From assembly GCA_021813685.1 (NCBI GenBank), contig JAKAJS010000097.1, positions 24,363 to 88,362 of the forward strand: DNA of 64,000 nt. Direction: 5' to 3'. Below the pieces are notes generated by a model, which saw only the letters and a list, made by a program, of their open reading frames with translations, did not search any database and was not told the DNA's origin. Origin of the DNA: Deltaproteobacteria bacterium (lineage in GTDB: Bacteria; Desulfobacterota; Syntrophobacteria; Syntrophobacterales; Syntrophobacteraceae). Positions 27,460 through 36,901 of the stretch are shown piece after piece (the first letter of the stretch is position 1; every line of letters starts with the position of its first letter). The position numbers were made by a program, and so were the translations under genes.

Positions 27460-28134
27460 GTGAAAAGAGCGATATTCATTGTCGGATTGGTTGTAGCGTT
27501 GGCTGCGTGGACGGCGCCAAATGCACATGCGGGGATGATAAGCGGCAGCGTCTGGACGACAAATAGCTACAATTTCACAACGCATGATCTCACCAACGGT
27601 GCGATAAGCGGTCTAGGTCAGGCCGACCTCACCTTTAGCGTGGACGCGATCAACTTCCAGGACCCTATCCCCCTAATAAATGGTACTCAGACCACTTATG
27701 CGCAGTTCCTGAGCGGTTCGCTGAACTCCAATCCAAATAATTTTACTGCAGGTACGACAAAGGCTGGTAGTTCTATTCATTTCAACGACTTAGTACAGAC
27801 CGCGCCTAACGGCGTGGCCTCGATCTTCCAATTAAGCGGAACGGCTTACTTTGACAGCTCTGTTACCGTATGGAAAGATGATGGTTTTGATCTGTATATA
27901 GATGGTCAACTCTTTACGGATGCAAGCGCCCCGACCGCCCCTACCCCAATCACCATCGATGGCATTAGCAGTGGCCTTCACAGCTTTACAATTAATTACG
28001 CTGCCTGGAACTTCATTCCAGAGCAACTCACCATCACTGGCATGACCCCCACTCCCGAGCCTGCTTCCCTGGTTCTCGTACTTGCCACCCTGCTTGGCTT
28101 CGGACTCGTTGGCCTCCGCAAGCAACGAGCCTAG
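27460..28134 (+). CDS. PEP-CTERM sorting domain-containing secreted protein
   Basis: GTG start with ATGGAGG RBS; signal peptide; C-terminal TPEPASLVLVLATLLGFGLVGLRKQRA. Confidence 0.85.
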   Translation: MKRAIFIVGLVVALAAWTAPNAHAGMISGSVWTTNSYNFTTHDLTNGAISGLGQADLTFSVDAINFQDPIPLINGTQTTYAQFLSGSLNSNPNNFTAGTTKAGSSIHFNDLVQTAPNGVASIFQLSGTAYFDSSVTVWKDDGFDLYIDGQLFTDASAPTAPTPITIDGISSGLHSFTINYAAWNFIPEQLTITGMTPTPEPASLVLVLATLLGFGLVGLRKQRA

Positions 28135-28165
28135 CACGAGCTGGAGTCTAGTATTTAAGAGACAG

Positions 28166-28202
28166 ATGGGCGGGGTTTAACGGGCCTCGCCCATTTCTTT
28201 TT
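28166..28202 (+). terminator. Rho-independent terminator after PEP-CTERM gene
   Basis: ATGGGCGGGGtttaacgggCCTCGCCCAT then TTCTTTTT. Confidence 0.7.
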
Positions 28203-28544
28203 CCGGGGACCACAGGGGCTCCCCGTTTCAGTCGATCATATCGTTTACTCGGCCTACAGCAGAAGCGGGCCACGATTTGAAGACCTCTTTCCGATGTGGC
28301 AGCTTTTCCCTGTTCCATTATTTGACCACTTTCCTCCCGCTCCTTTAAGACGAAAGCTCTGAAATTGCCGTGGGTGCGCCCCGGAAGAAGATCCGGGACC
28401 GGTATTTTCCGGCCGGTTCGATCCCGCGTTTCGACCAAGGCCCCTCTTGAGAGGCGACCGAATGCGCCCTTCTCCCGGCAGGGAAATAAGAAGAGGCAGA
28501 GCCGTTGCCGACTCCGCCTTCATACCGGAAGCAGAAAACCGACA

Positions 28545-28895
28545 CTATTTTGTACGGTTGAAAGTATAGGTGACATTCTGATAGGCCAATGCCGTGGCCA
28601 CGTATTTCTGTGTCTGATCCGGAAGCAGACGCAGCTCGTACCAAACCGTAACGGCATCGCCCACCTTTGGCACATAATTGTATTCGTTAAGCAAATTCGT
28701 GAATGGTATGCAGTATACCGTTATCGTATTCACGGTTATGCTTTGGTCATACGTATTGACGTCCGTGATTTGCCCCGCTATCTCTCCATTCGCAATCACG
28801 CTGTATCCCGCTGCCCGTGCGTTCACTGACGATGCCACAGCAAACGCGAAAACCATAACTGCAAGTAACGAGACTTTAACATGTAACTTTTTCAT
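28545..28895 (-). CDS. Hypothetical secreted protein
   Basis: MKKLHVKVSLLAVMVFAFAVASSVNARA signal peptide. Confidence 0.65.
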   Translation of the reverse strand: MKKLHVKVSLLAVMVFAFAVASSVNARAAGYSVIANGEIAGQITDVNTYDQSITVNTITVYCIPFTNLLNEYNYVPKVGDAVTVWYELRLLPDQTQKYVATALAYQNVTYTFNRTK

Positions 28896-29385
28896 AAACT
28901 CTCCTCTCATTCGTATGAATCGTGCTTATCATTTGTGATGTGACTGGATGGTGAGATCCAATCGCCTCTAACCAATATGCTGTATTATCATATCCTATAC
29001 TTGGTAATGCAATGACCCTGATTACTCATTTTATGATAGGTATAATTACCTATATGCGTTTCGACACAGATAGCGTTACCAGTGTGGGTGATCCTGATTG
29101 CTTTGTGCGAGCCTTGCACCCGGCGCCGTTTTGCGGCTCCCCGGGGGGCGCGGGGGAAACATTCCCCCGCTCTTTTGCTTTTTCATCAGCCTTGCGGTCC
29201 GGACCGGACTCTTTCTTTTTTTCCTTGTCATTGTGTCTCAAAGTTGGCAGACTGCCAGTACGCTCTTCACCAGGGACCGTTTTCCCTGTTGCCGGCCGAT
29301 GCTGAGGTTGGCGCCACACCACTTTTCAGGCTCCGGATCTGCGAGGTTCTTCACTGGAACGAATAGAACGAGAAGGAAAGCAGAC

Positions 29386-30258
29386 ATGCTGTCGCAACGA
29401 TTGCCCAGACTGGTGTTGCTGGTATTTCTTCTCCTGCCTCGGCAAGCCTGGTGCTCTCAGGCCGGAAAGGGTCTCACCCTGGCGGTGCTCCCCTGTTACG
29501 ATGCCTTTGCCACTTTCAAGAAATTCAACCGCCTGGCCCAATACTTGAAAAAGCAAACGGGGCTTCCTGTCGACATTGTTATTTCAAAAGATCTTGAAAG
29601 CACGCGCTCCTCCCTACAGAGCGGCGAGATAGACTTTGTCCTGCAGGACCCCCACACCTACGTGGAATTGGCGGCAAATTTGCGCAGGGACTTTCTTCTT
29701 TCGACCCTGGCGCGGGATGGAACCGGGTTTCAAAGGGGCCTGGTCATCGTCCGAAAAGACGGTGGAGTGCGAAAGTTAGCAGATCTGCACGGAAAAAGAG
29801 TCCTGTTCGGCCCCAAGCTCTCCATCACCCGGTGGGCGGGAGCACGGGAACTGTTTCAGCAAAACGGGATAGATATCGATAGGGATCTAAAATCCTATTC
29901 TCAAGACGGCTGCTGTGAAGACGTGGCTTTCAATGTTTTTCTCCAAGCCGTCGATGCGGGGGTGGTATGTGACGATTATTTTTCAGAGCATGGCGGAAAA
30001 AACTCCGAACTGGGCATCGATCTTGACCGGCTCGCCGTAATTGGAAAGACTCGCCCGTTTCCGACAAGGGTCCTTGCCGCTCGCCGGGGGATAGACGAAA
30101 AGGTCCTGGCGCAGGTAAGCCGGGCCTTGCTCGCCCTCGATATCCGCAACCCCGAAGGCGAGAAAATACTGGCTCCCGCCGGACTGGGAGGATTTCAACG
30201 CTCCGAAGACAAGGATTTTACGAACATCAGAACGCTCATGGGCAAAACCCCGCCATAA
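29386..30258 (+). CDS. PhnD-like periplasmic substrate-binding protein
   Basis: LTLAVLPCYDAFATFKKFNRLAQYLKKQTGLPVDIVISKDLESTRSSLQSGEIDFVLQDPHTYVELA; signal peptide. Confidence 0.8.
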   Translation: MLSQRLPRLVLLVFLLLPRQAWCSQAGKGLTLAVLPCYDAFATFKKFNRLAQYLKKQTGLPVDIVISKDLESTRSSLQSGEIDFVLQDPHTYVELAANLRRDFLLSTLARDGTGFQRGLVIVRKDGGVRKLADLHGKRVLFGPKLSITRWAGARELFQQNGIDIDRDLKSYSQDGCCEDVAFNVFLQAVDAGVVCDDYFSEHGGKNSELGIDLDRLAVIGKTRPFPTRVLAARRGIDEKVLAQVSRALLALDIRNPEGEKILAPAGLGGFQRSEDKDFTNIRTLMGKTPP

Positions 30259-30282
30259 CAAACGTCCTTCGACGAGGTTGCA

Positions 30283-32085
30283 ATGGACCGTTCGCCGCGA
30301 CTCATCCGACTTAGCCTCAGGGTGAAACTGACGCTGCTCATCGAGGCATGCATCATCATTCTCGTGACGATAACGGGTGTAGCCACCACGATGCGTGAAA
30401 AGTACACCCTCGAGCAGGAGCTTCGCAAGAGGGGATTTGCCCTGACGAGCGATCTGGCCCGATTTGCGGCAAGGCCGCTCTTGAGCAGGAATTTGCCCGA
30501 TCTTCGCAGGTTCGTACTCCATTTCATGCAGGAAGAGTATGTTCGTTATGTCATGATTCTTGACACCACGGGCAAGGTGGTCATGCACAACGACCTGGCC
30601 CGGGTGGGAAAGTATTCGGAAGACCCCCTGAGTATCTCGGCTGCGAGCTCCGGCATCCCGGGCTGCACGGACACCCATGTCTCCCGCACCGAAGAGCTCC
30701 ACTGTGACATGTTTGCACCCATTCGGGCAGGCGACATCCCGTTGGGGGCGGTGCGGCTGGGCTACTCCCATCTGGCCATCGAAAAGGAGCTTACGCATGC
30801 TCGAAGACAAATTCTGGTCATCGCCCTTGTGACCAGCCTTGCGGGATGGGTATTATCCTATCTTCTCGCCTCGTTTATTTCCTTTCCGATCAAGAAGATC
30901 ACCGAGGCGACGCGTCATGTGGCAAACGGGGACCTCACCACCCGGATCGTTGTCCGCAGGCGCGATGAGATCGGAGACCTGGCCGGCGCGTTTAACAAAA
31001 TGACCCTCGATTTGTGTGATACCACCGTTTCGAAGGACTACTTCGACAACATCATAAGAAGCATGAACGACACCCTGATAGTGGTCGACCCGGAGGGCAG
31101 GATTAGAAGTGTAAACAGGGCGGCCTGCAGGCTCCTGGAATATGAGGCGGACGAACTTTCGGGGAGGGACATCGATGTCATTATCGCACCGGATGCCCCT
31201 GGCGCGGGGTTGTCACGCTGCCGCAAGGCGATGACAGGCGCAGCCATTGTGAATCAACAGATAGACTACGTGACCCGGACGGGCAAAAGAGTCCCCGTGG
31301 ACTTTTCCGCAGCGGTTCTGAGAAACAAGAAAGGAGAGCTCGAGGGAGCGGTCTGCATTGCCCGCGACGTCTCGGAACGAGAGGAGGCCGAACAGGCTCT
31401 TCGTGAGTCGGAGAGGCGGCTGCGCTACCTCTACTCGCGACTGCTGACCGCCCAGGAGGAGGAGCGCCGCCGGCTGTCCATCGAACTCCACGATGAACTG
31501 GGACAGTCTCTCATGGTGCTCAACCTCAGGCTCCGATCGATTCGCGACAACTTGCAGAGCGGCCAGGAGGATCTGAGAGAGGAATGCGACGGGATGCGTG
31601 CCTACATCAAGGAGGTCGCAGAAAACGTGCGGCGACTCTCCCGCGATCTCAGCCCATCCATGCTGGAGGATCTGGGCCTGTGGGCGGCAGTAAGGCGCCT
31701 CACCGAATCCTTCGGCGAGCACACGGGGATCGAGTGCCTGGTCGAGCTCACCGATGCTTTGAGACCGTTTTCCAAAGAGGAAGAAATCATCGTATACAGG
31801 ATCATCCAGGAGTGCCTCACAAACATTGCCAAGCACGCTGGAGCGACCCGCGTGAGCCTTACCTGCGGCCTTTCGGATGGTTCGGTTCTGCTGCAGATAG
31901 AAGACAACGGGAAGGGGTTCGATGTCCAGGAGGCCTTCCTGAAAAATCCCGGAGCAAGAGGACTGGGGCTGCCTGCATTGCACGAGCGTGCCCGGATGCT
32001 GGGGGGCTCCATGAACGTGCTGAGTCGGGAGGCTACCGGAACCAGGATAACCTTTTCCATCCCCCGGAGCCAAAAGGGAGCGTAG
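30283..32085 (+). CDS. HAMP-PAS sensor histidine kinase (HisKA_3/NarL-type)
   Basis: HAMP (FPIKKITEATRHVANGDLTTRI), PAS, ERRRLSIELHDELGQSLMVLNLRLRSI, HATPase. Confidence 0.9.
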   Translation: MDRSPRLIRLSLRVKLTLLIEACIIILVTITGVATTMREKYTLEQELRKRGFALTSDLARFAARPLLSRNLPDLRRFVLHFMQEEYVRYVMILDTTGKVVMHNDLARVGKYSEDPLSISAASSGIPGCTDTHVSRTEELHCDMFAPIRAGDIPLGAVRLGYSHLAIEKELTHARRQILVIALVTSLAGWVLSYLLASFISFPIKKITEATRHVANGDLTTRIVVRRRDEIGDLAGAFNKMTLDLCDTTVSKDYFDNIIRSMNDTLIVVDPEGRIRSVNRAACRLLEYEADELSGRDIDVIIAPDAPGAGLSRCRKAMTGAAIVNQQIDYVTRTGKRVPVDFSAAVLRNKKGELEGAVCIARDVSEREEAEQALRESERRLRYLYSRLLTAQEEERRRLSIELHDELGQSLMVLNLRLRSIRDNLQSGQEDLREECDGMRAYIKEVAENVRRLSRDLSPSMLEDLGLWAAVRRLTESFGEHTGIECLVELTDALRPFSKEEEIIVYRIIQECLTNIAKHAGATRVSLTCGLSDGSVLLQIEDNGKGFDVQEAFLKNPGARGLGLPALHERARMLGGSMNVLSREATGTRITFSIPRSQKGA

Positions 32086-32087
32086 CG

Positions 32088-32747
32088 ATGAGCGCATATC
32101 GGGTTGTGCTTGCAGACGATCACGTACTGTTTCGAAAGGGGATAAAGAGCATACTCGAAAAGGAAGAGGAGATCGAAGTGGTGGGAGAAGCGGGCGACGG
32201 CCTCGAACTTCTGGCTCTCTTAAGACGGGTCGATGCCGACATGGTGCTTCTGGATATATCCATGCCGCAACTACGAGGGCTGGAAGCCGCCCGGGAAATC
32301 AAAAAAGTCTCGCCCGATGTAAAAATCCTGATCCTGAGCATGCACAGGGACAAGGGATACATCCAATCGGCGATGAGCGCGGGCGTGGAGGGATACCTTC
32401 TGAAAGCGGACGCCGATACGGAGCTTTTCGCAGCCATCGAGAGAATCCGGCACCAGGGACAGTACCTGTCGCCCCTTTTGTGCGAGCAACTGGCCTACGG
32501 AATGTTCGCATCCCGAAACGCAAGCCGGGAGGCCATCGAGGAAGAACCATTGAGCATCAGGGAGCGTGAGGTGCTCAAATTGATTGCCGAGGGCTTTTCG
32601 AACCGACGGATCGGGGATCTGCTCTCGATCAGCATTCGCACCGTTGAAAATCACCGCGCCAATATCATGAAAAAGCTACAGGCGAAAAACGCCGCAGACC
32701 TCACCAAATACGCCATCGCCAGAGGTTATACAACCCCGACCGAATGA
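32088..32747 (+). CDS. NarL/LuxR-family response regulator
   Basis: Receiver VVLADDHVLFRKGI...MVLLDISMP; HTH LSIREREVLKLIAEGFSNRRIGDLLSISIRTVENHRANIMKKL. Confidence 0.95.
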   Translation: MSAYRVVLADDHVLFRKGIKSILEKEEEIEVVGEAGDGLELLALLRRVDADMVLLDISMPQLRGLEAAREIKKVSPDVKILILSMHRDKGYIQSAMSAGVEGYLLKADADTELFAAIERIRHQGQYLSPLLCEQLAYGMFASRNASREAIEEEPLSIREREVLKLIAEGFSNRRIGDLLSISIRTVENHRANIMKKLQAKNAADLTKYAIARGYTTPTE

Positions 32748-32819
32748 GGCGCTCGCGAGATGCTGTCAGGCCGAAAAAGAACCGGCAGATCGCCGATGAC
32801 GGCTCGGTATTTTCGAAGA

Positions 32820-33385
32820 AGAGATCGATCATTCCGACTGGCTTTTACTCATCAGAACAGATTCTATATTTCTGTGGATCGATCGCGCGAAGGCTTCAAA
32901 TTTCCGGGCCTGCTTCAGAGACGGCATCCCATCAGGCAGCAAGCCAAGATTGGCCGGGTATCGGGCATCGACATAGAGCTTGTCCACCTTAGTGACCTTT
33001 TTCATACAGGACCTCGCCGTTCTCCTCGATATCCTTGGCGAACATGCTCCCCTGCCGTATGAATTCTTCGTGCATCGGTTTTGTGTGAACGATCAAGTGG
33101 CTGAGGGCCGCAGTAGATGATCTACGCGTCATAGACCGGATCGGACGGGTCAACGGGCATGCGCTTTCGAATCTCCCGCAGCAATGAGGAGACACGATGA
33201 TAGTGCTTCATGCTCTCATCGAAGCTCCGTGGAGTGAAATCGTCTTCGGTGACAACAAGAAGATCGATGTCGCTGTCAGGCCCCGGCTCGCCGACGGCAT
33301 GAGAGCCGAAAACAATCACTTTTCGAATATTGCCGGCTCCAGCCAACCTGGAAATAATCTCCCGTCTGATTTTCTCAGCGATCAT
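32820..33385 (-). pseudogene. Decayed MNT nucleotidyltransferase / HEPN pair
   Basis: MNT N-terminus IRKVIVFGSHAVGEPGPDSDIDLLVV (33122-33385) interrupted after KRMPVD; its C-terminus LIVHTKPMHEEFIRQGSMFAKDIEENGEVLYEKGH resumes in another frame; HEPN C-terminal remnant KVDKLYVDARYPANLGLLPDGMPSLKQARKFEAFARSIHRNI follows. Confidence 0.65.
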
Positions 33386-33479
33386 CTGCCTGGCCTCAAG
33401 AATCTTTATGGAGATTGATAGTATTCGTCATCGTTGATTGCCTTCCCGCATACTCGCCTAATTGCATCCATAATTATTC

Positions 33480-33554
33480 TAATGCAGAATCTATAACCTG
33501 TGAATTAAAAATCAGACCAGAGCTTTTAGCCCGGATGGCATCAACAATTTTCTC
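33480..33554. repeat. Dispersed repeat copy 2 (about 75 bp)
   Basis: taatgcagaatctataacctgtgaattaaaaatcagaccagagcttttagcccggatggcatcaacaattttctcc; matches 26866-26940. Confidence 0.7.
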
Positions 33555-34003
33555 CAGATCTCCAACGTTCCGGCATGAGCGCCGTCGTTGCCGTCTTCCT
33601 TTATAGAAGATGAAAGTTGTTCGAGTTCCCTTGGAAGGCGTCCATTCTTAAAAAGCCAAGGCAACCGCAACCCAAGGTCACGACGAATTTTCTTGTTAAG
33701 GCCTTCAACGTCTTCACCTGGCAGCATGGACCTGGTAGCCACGTCAACGCATAGTCGAAACATCGTTCCCGCTGCGTTACAGCAGCCAACTGCCAAACAT
33801 GTTGAACCTTCGTTGAAAACCTTCTCGATGTCTTTCGGGATATAATCCGGTGAGGCAATTACAGCTCGGTCCTTAAGGCTCACATGTCCACGCAGATCGA
33901 GGAAATCATTCAGAGCCCCGAGGTCAAGGAGTCCCTTCTGTTTGAGGGTCTGAGAAGAGCTCAGTTTATCGACCAATATGTGAAGACGGTCGATTTGTGG
34001 CAT
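33512..34003 (-). CDS. DUF4145-like protein, 3' end apparently disrupted
   Basis: PDYIPKDIEKVFNEGSTCLAVGCCNAAGTMFRLCVDVATRSML...LSSSIKEDGNDGAHAGTL then runs into the dispersed repeat. Confidence 0.6.
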   Translation of the reverse strand: MPQIDRLHILVDKLSSSQTLKQKGLLDLGALNDFLDLRGHVSLKDRAVIASPDYIPKDIEKVFNEGSTCLAVGCCNAAGTMFRLCVDVATRSMLPGEDVEGLNKKIRRDLGLRLPWLFKNGRLPRELEQLSSSIKEDGNDGAHAGTLEIWRKLLMPSGLKALV

Positions 34004-34172
34004 TCACCGCAAACACAGAAGGCCTCGTGCGTGCTCACCACACCGTTAAAATCGACTTTAATACTGGATAAAACAGTGAATGGAATTCAGCGAGCATTGC
34101 AGCGGGGACAGTCGGTCACGAGCCAGCTCATAACGGCTGGTCCTTGGATGAAAAAGTACCGCACAAAGCACT

Positions 34173-34196
34173 GCGGGCCGCCCAAGGGCGGCCCGC
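34173..34196 (-). terminator. Perfect hairpin downstream of the tRNA pair
   Basis: GCGGGCCGCCC-aa-GGGCGGCCCGC. Confidence 0.5.
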
Positions 34197-34204
34197 GAAA
34201 TGGA

Positions 34205-34277
34205 TAGTCCCAACGGGACTCGAACCCGTGTCTTCGGCGTGAGAGGCCGATATCCTAGGCCACTAGACGATGGGACC
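34205..34277 (-). tRNA. tRNA-Glu (anticodon CTC)
   Basis: GGTCCCATCGTCTAGTGGCCTAGGATATCGGCCTCTCACGCCGAAGACACGGGTTCGAGTCCCGTTGGGACTA folds as a cloverleaf. Confidence 0.95.
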
Positions 34278-34291
34278 GTCAGAAAAAAAAT

Positions 34292-34365
34292 TGGCTGGGG
34301 GACTAGGATTTGAACCTAGGTAGGCAGATCCAGAGTCTGCAGTCCTGCCGCTGGACGATCCCCCA
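34292..34365 (-). tRNA. tRNA-Gln (anticodon CTG)
   Basis: TGGGGGATCGTCCAGCGGCAGGACTGCAGACTCTGGATCTGCCTACCTAGGTTCAAATCCTAGTCCCCCAGCCA. Confidence 0.95.
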
Positions 34366-34505
34366 ACGCATCGATGCACAATAAACAAAGCTTGCTCCAA
34401 AGTCAAGGCGAAAGCGCACCCAGTACTCCTCTACGCAAGGATTTCCACAATGACCCAATCCCTGCTATAATTCACGCACTTGAATCTTCTTGTGGAGGAG
34501 AATGG

Positions 34506-34703
34506 ATGACTACCGTTATGCCGGAAGGCGAAGCGCTGCGCAGGGCTGTAAAATGGATCTCGGAAGAGATCGGGGAGCACCCGGATAAATCCGTACAGAA
34601 GCTCGTAAACGAGGCTGTGGCCCGTTTCGACCTCTCCCCCCGGGACACCGACTTTTTGATGTCCTTTTACAAAAAGGGGGGAAGTACGCCCCAGGCCAAC
34701 TGA
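34506..34703 (+). CDS. Small conserved protein
   Basis: MTTVMPEGEALRRAVKWISEEIGEHPDKSVQKLVNEAVARFDLSPRDTDFLMSFYKKGG; GGAGGAG RBS. Confidence 0.65.
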   Translation: MTTVMPEGEALRRAVKWISEEIGEHPDKSVQKLVNEAVARFDLSPRDTDFLMSFYKKGGSTPQAN

Positions 34704-34706
34704 ATC

Positions 34707-35675
34707 CTAGAGACCCGCCCGGACCAGGTCGTGAAGCCGGATAATTCCAACCACCCTGCTTTCGCCGTCCAGCACCGGAAGGACCGATATCTGCGAAGGG
34801 CGGTTTTCCATGAGGCTCAGAGCTTCGACAGCGAGCCGGCTTTCTTCTATCACAACCGGGTTGGCGGTCATGAGGCTGTCGATCTCCCGGTCGAGCAGAT
34901 TTTCCCCGGACTGCACGGCTCTTCGCAAGTCCCCGTCGGTAAAAATCCCCAGAAGATCTCCGGCGTGGGATACGACCAGGACGGCCCCCATCGCCTTTCC
35001 GGTGAGCATCACCAGAGCGTCGCGCATGGGCGTACCGCTCATCGCGACAGGCAGTTCGGCCCCCGAGTGCATGAGGTCCTTTACCCGGAAAAGCAGCCGG
35101 CGGCCCAAAGCGCCCGAAGGATGGAGCCGGCTGAAATCTTCGGACGAAAAACCTTTTAGAGTCAGAATGCAGCCCGCAAGCGCATCCCCCAGAACCATCG
35201 CCGCGGTGGTGCTGCTCGTGGGGGCAAGATTTAGCGGGCACGCCTCGGAATCAACCGATGCGTCCAGGCAGATGTCGCAATCCCGGGCAAGGGTCGAGTG
35301 GATTTTTCCGACCATCGCTATGGTTTTGAGCCCCAGGCGCTTAAACATTTGCAGCAACTGCACCACTTCGCCGGTCTCTCCGCTGTTGCTCAAAAAAAGA
35401 CCGACATCCCCGCGCTGAATTATCCCGAGGTCCCCGTGCATCGCCTCGACCGGGTGGATGAAAATGGAGGGCGTGCCCGTGCTCGAAAGGGTCGCCGAAA
35501 TCTTTCCGGCCACGATGCCCGACTTTCCCAAACCGGTTGAGATCACCTTTCCTTCCATTCGCGAAAGGAGTGCTGCGGCCATTTCAAATTCAGGGCCGAT
35601 CCGGTCGCAGAGACATTCCAGAGCGGCTATTTCCTTGCGGATCAGCTCTTTTGCAAGATCAAGACATGAAATCAT
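34707..35675 (-). CDS. kdsD: KpsF/GutQ-family arabinose-5-phosphate isomerase (SIS plus CBS domains)
   Basis: GLGKSGIVAGKISATLSSTGTPSIFIHPVEAMHGDLGII; C-terminal CBS pair. Confidence 0.9.
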   Translation of the reverse strand: MISCLDLAKELIRKEIAALECLCDRIGPEFEMAAALLSRMEGKVISTGLGKSGIVAGKISATLSSTGTPSIFIHPVEAMHGDLGIIQRGDVGLFLSNSGETGEVVQLLQMFKRLGLKTIAMVGKIHSTLARDCDICLDASVDSEACPLNLAPTSSTTAAMVLGDALAGCILTLKGFSSEDFSRLHPSGALGRRLLFRVKDLMHSGAELPVAMSGTPMRDALVMLTGKAMGAVLVVSHAGDLLGIFTDGDLRRAVQSGENLLDREIDSLMTANPVVIEESRLAVEALSLMENRPSQISVLPVLDGESRVVGIIRLHDLVRAGL

Positions 35676-35698
35676 AATTGTTTGTACCGCCAAACCTG

Positions 35699-36586
35699 TC
35701 AGCTTTTCACGTTGAGATAATTTCTCAGACTGAATTGCGCGTTGTTGATTTTGAGTTTCCTGCGGATGTTTTTCCTGTGGGTGCGCACGGTGCTCTCCGC
35801 AATGTTTAGCTGCCGAGCTATCTCGTCGGTTGTCACCCCGTTTTTGATGAGCGAGGCGATCTGCAATTCGGTAAAGGAGAGCGCCATGGCCACGCGGGAG
35901 TCGACGGCAAACCCGGTGGTGAGATCTTCGATTTGCTTGGTAAGCATTTCGAGCTGGACGGAATGGTTGTGGAGGCCCGGATCGTTTTTAAGCTTTACCA
36001 CCATGGGTATGACCAGGTTTCTGAGTTTCATCGCGATCCGCTTTTCCACTTCCTCCCGTTCGCGTTCGATATTTTGGGCGAAAACCGAAAGCGCCCGGTT
36101 GGTATCCAGAAGCTGGGTATTCAGGGTTTCCAACCGTTGCTGCTGTGCGAGCAGATCCTCGCGGCTTTTTTTGAGATCGTCTATCAGCCGCTTGGATTTC
36201 CGCTCATTTTCCAGCGCCTTGAGGGCCCGCACCACCGAGTGGTAGAGCAGCTCATTTTGAAAGGGTTTTTCCAGCAGATCGAACGCCCCCAGCTTGAGCG
36301 CCCGGATAGCGATCTCCTTATCGGCATAGCCGGTTATAATGATGATTTTCGAATCGCCGCCAAACTGCGAAATGAGGTCCAGACCGCAGACATCCAGAAT
36401 GAAGATATCGAGCAGGATTATGTCGCACCGCTCCCGCCTGGCACCTTCAAGGGCCGCCTCCGCATTGGGGAAAGCTTGCGCGTGAAGCCCCCAGCTCTGA
36501 ATCACCTCGGTCAGGGTTTCGCAAACCAACTGGTCGTCGTCCACCACCATGACCCTGGAATTCTTGAAAGCTTCCAAAGCGTCCAC
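35699..36586 (-). CDS. Response regulator with coiled-coil linker and LuxR-type HTH
   Basis: VMVVDDDQLVCETLTE...IILLDIFILDVCGLDL; FTELQIASLIKNGVTTDEIARQLNIAESTVRTHRKNIRRKL. Confidence 0.85.
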   Translation of the reverse strand: MDALEAFKNSRVMVVDDDQLVCETLTEVIQSWGLHAQAFPNAEAALEGARRERCDIILLDIFILDVCGLDLISQFGGDSKIIIITGYADKEIAIRALKLGAFDLLEKPFQNELLYHSVVRALKALENERKSKRLIDDLKKSREDLLAQQQRLETLNTQLLDTNRALSVFAQNIEREREEVEKRIAMKLRNLVIPMVVKLKNDPGLHNHSVQLEMLTKQIEDLTTGFAVDSRVAMALSFTELQIASLIKNGVTTDEIARQLNIAESTVRTHRKNIRRKLKINNAQFSLRNYLNVKS

Positions 36587-36901
36587 TTTGAATCATCTCC
36601 TTCGGAGCACCAAAGCGACCAAAATGCCAAAATATTGGAAAATACGCGGATCGTGCGGGATGCCGAATGCCCCCTTCGCTGACCATCTGCCCCACTGTTT
36701 TGCTCTCGGGTACTCTGTTACCAAAAAATCGAACTAAACGCAATAAATTAGCTATTTAGTATGAAATGCCCTATAATAGCCGCAACCTGGTATTCGAAAA
36801 TTTTTCGGCAGCGTTAAAGTGCAGATTCCGGAAAGCCGATTTATAGTAAAATAGATTTATCGATATATTACTCATCACTCGCGATACGGTATTGAGCTGA
36901 C

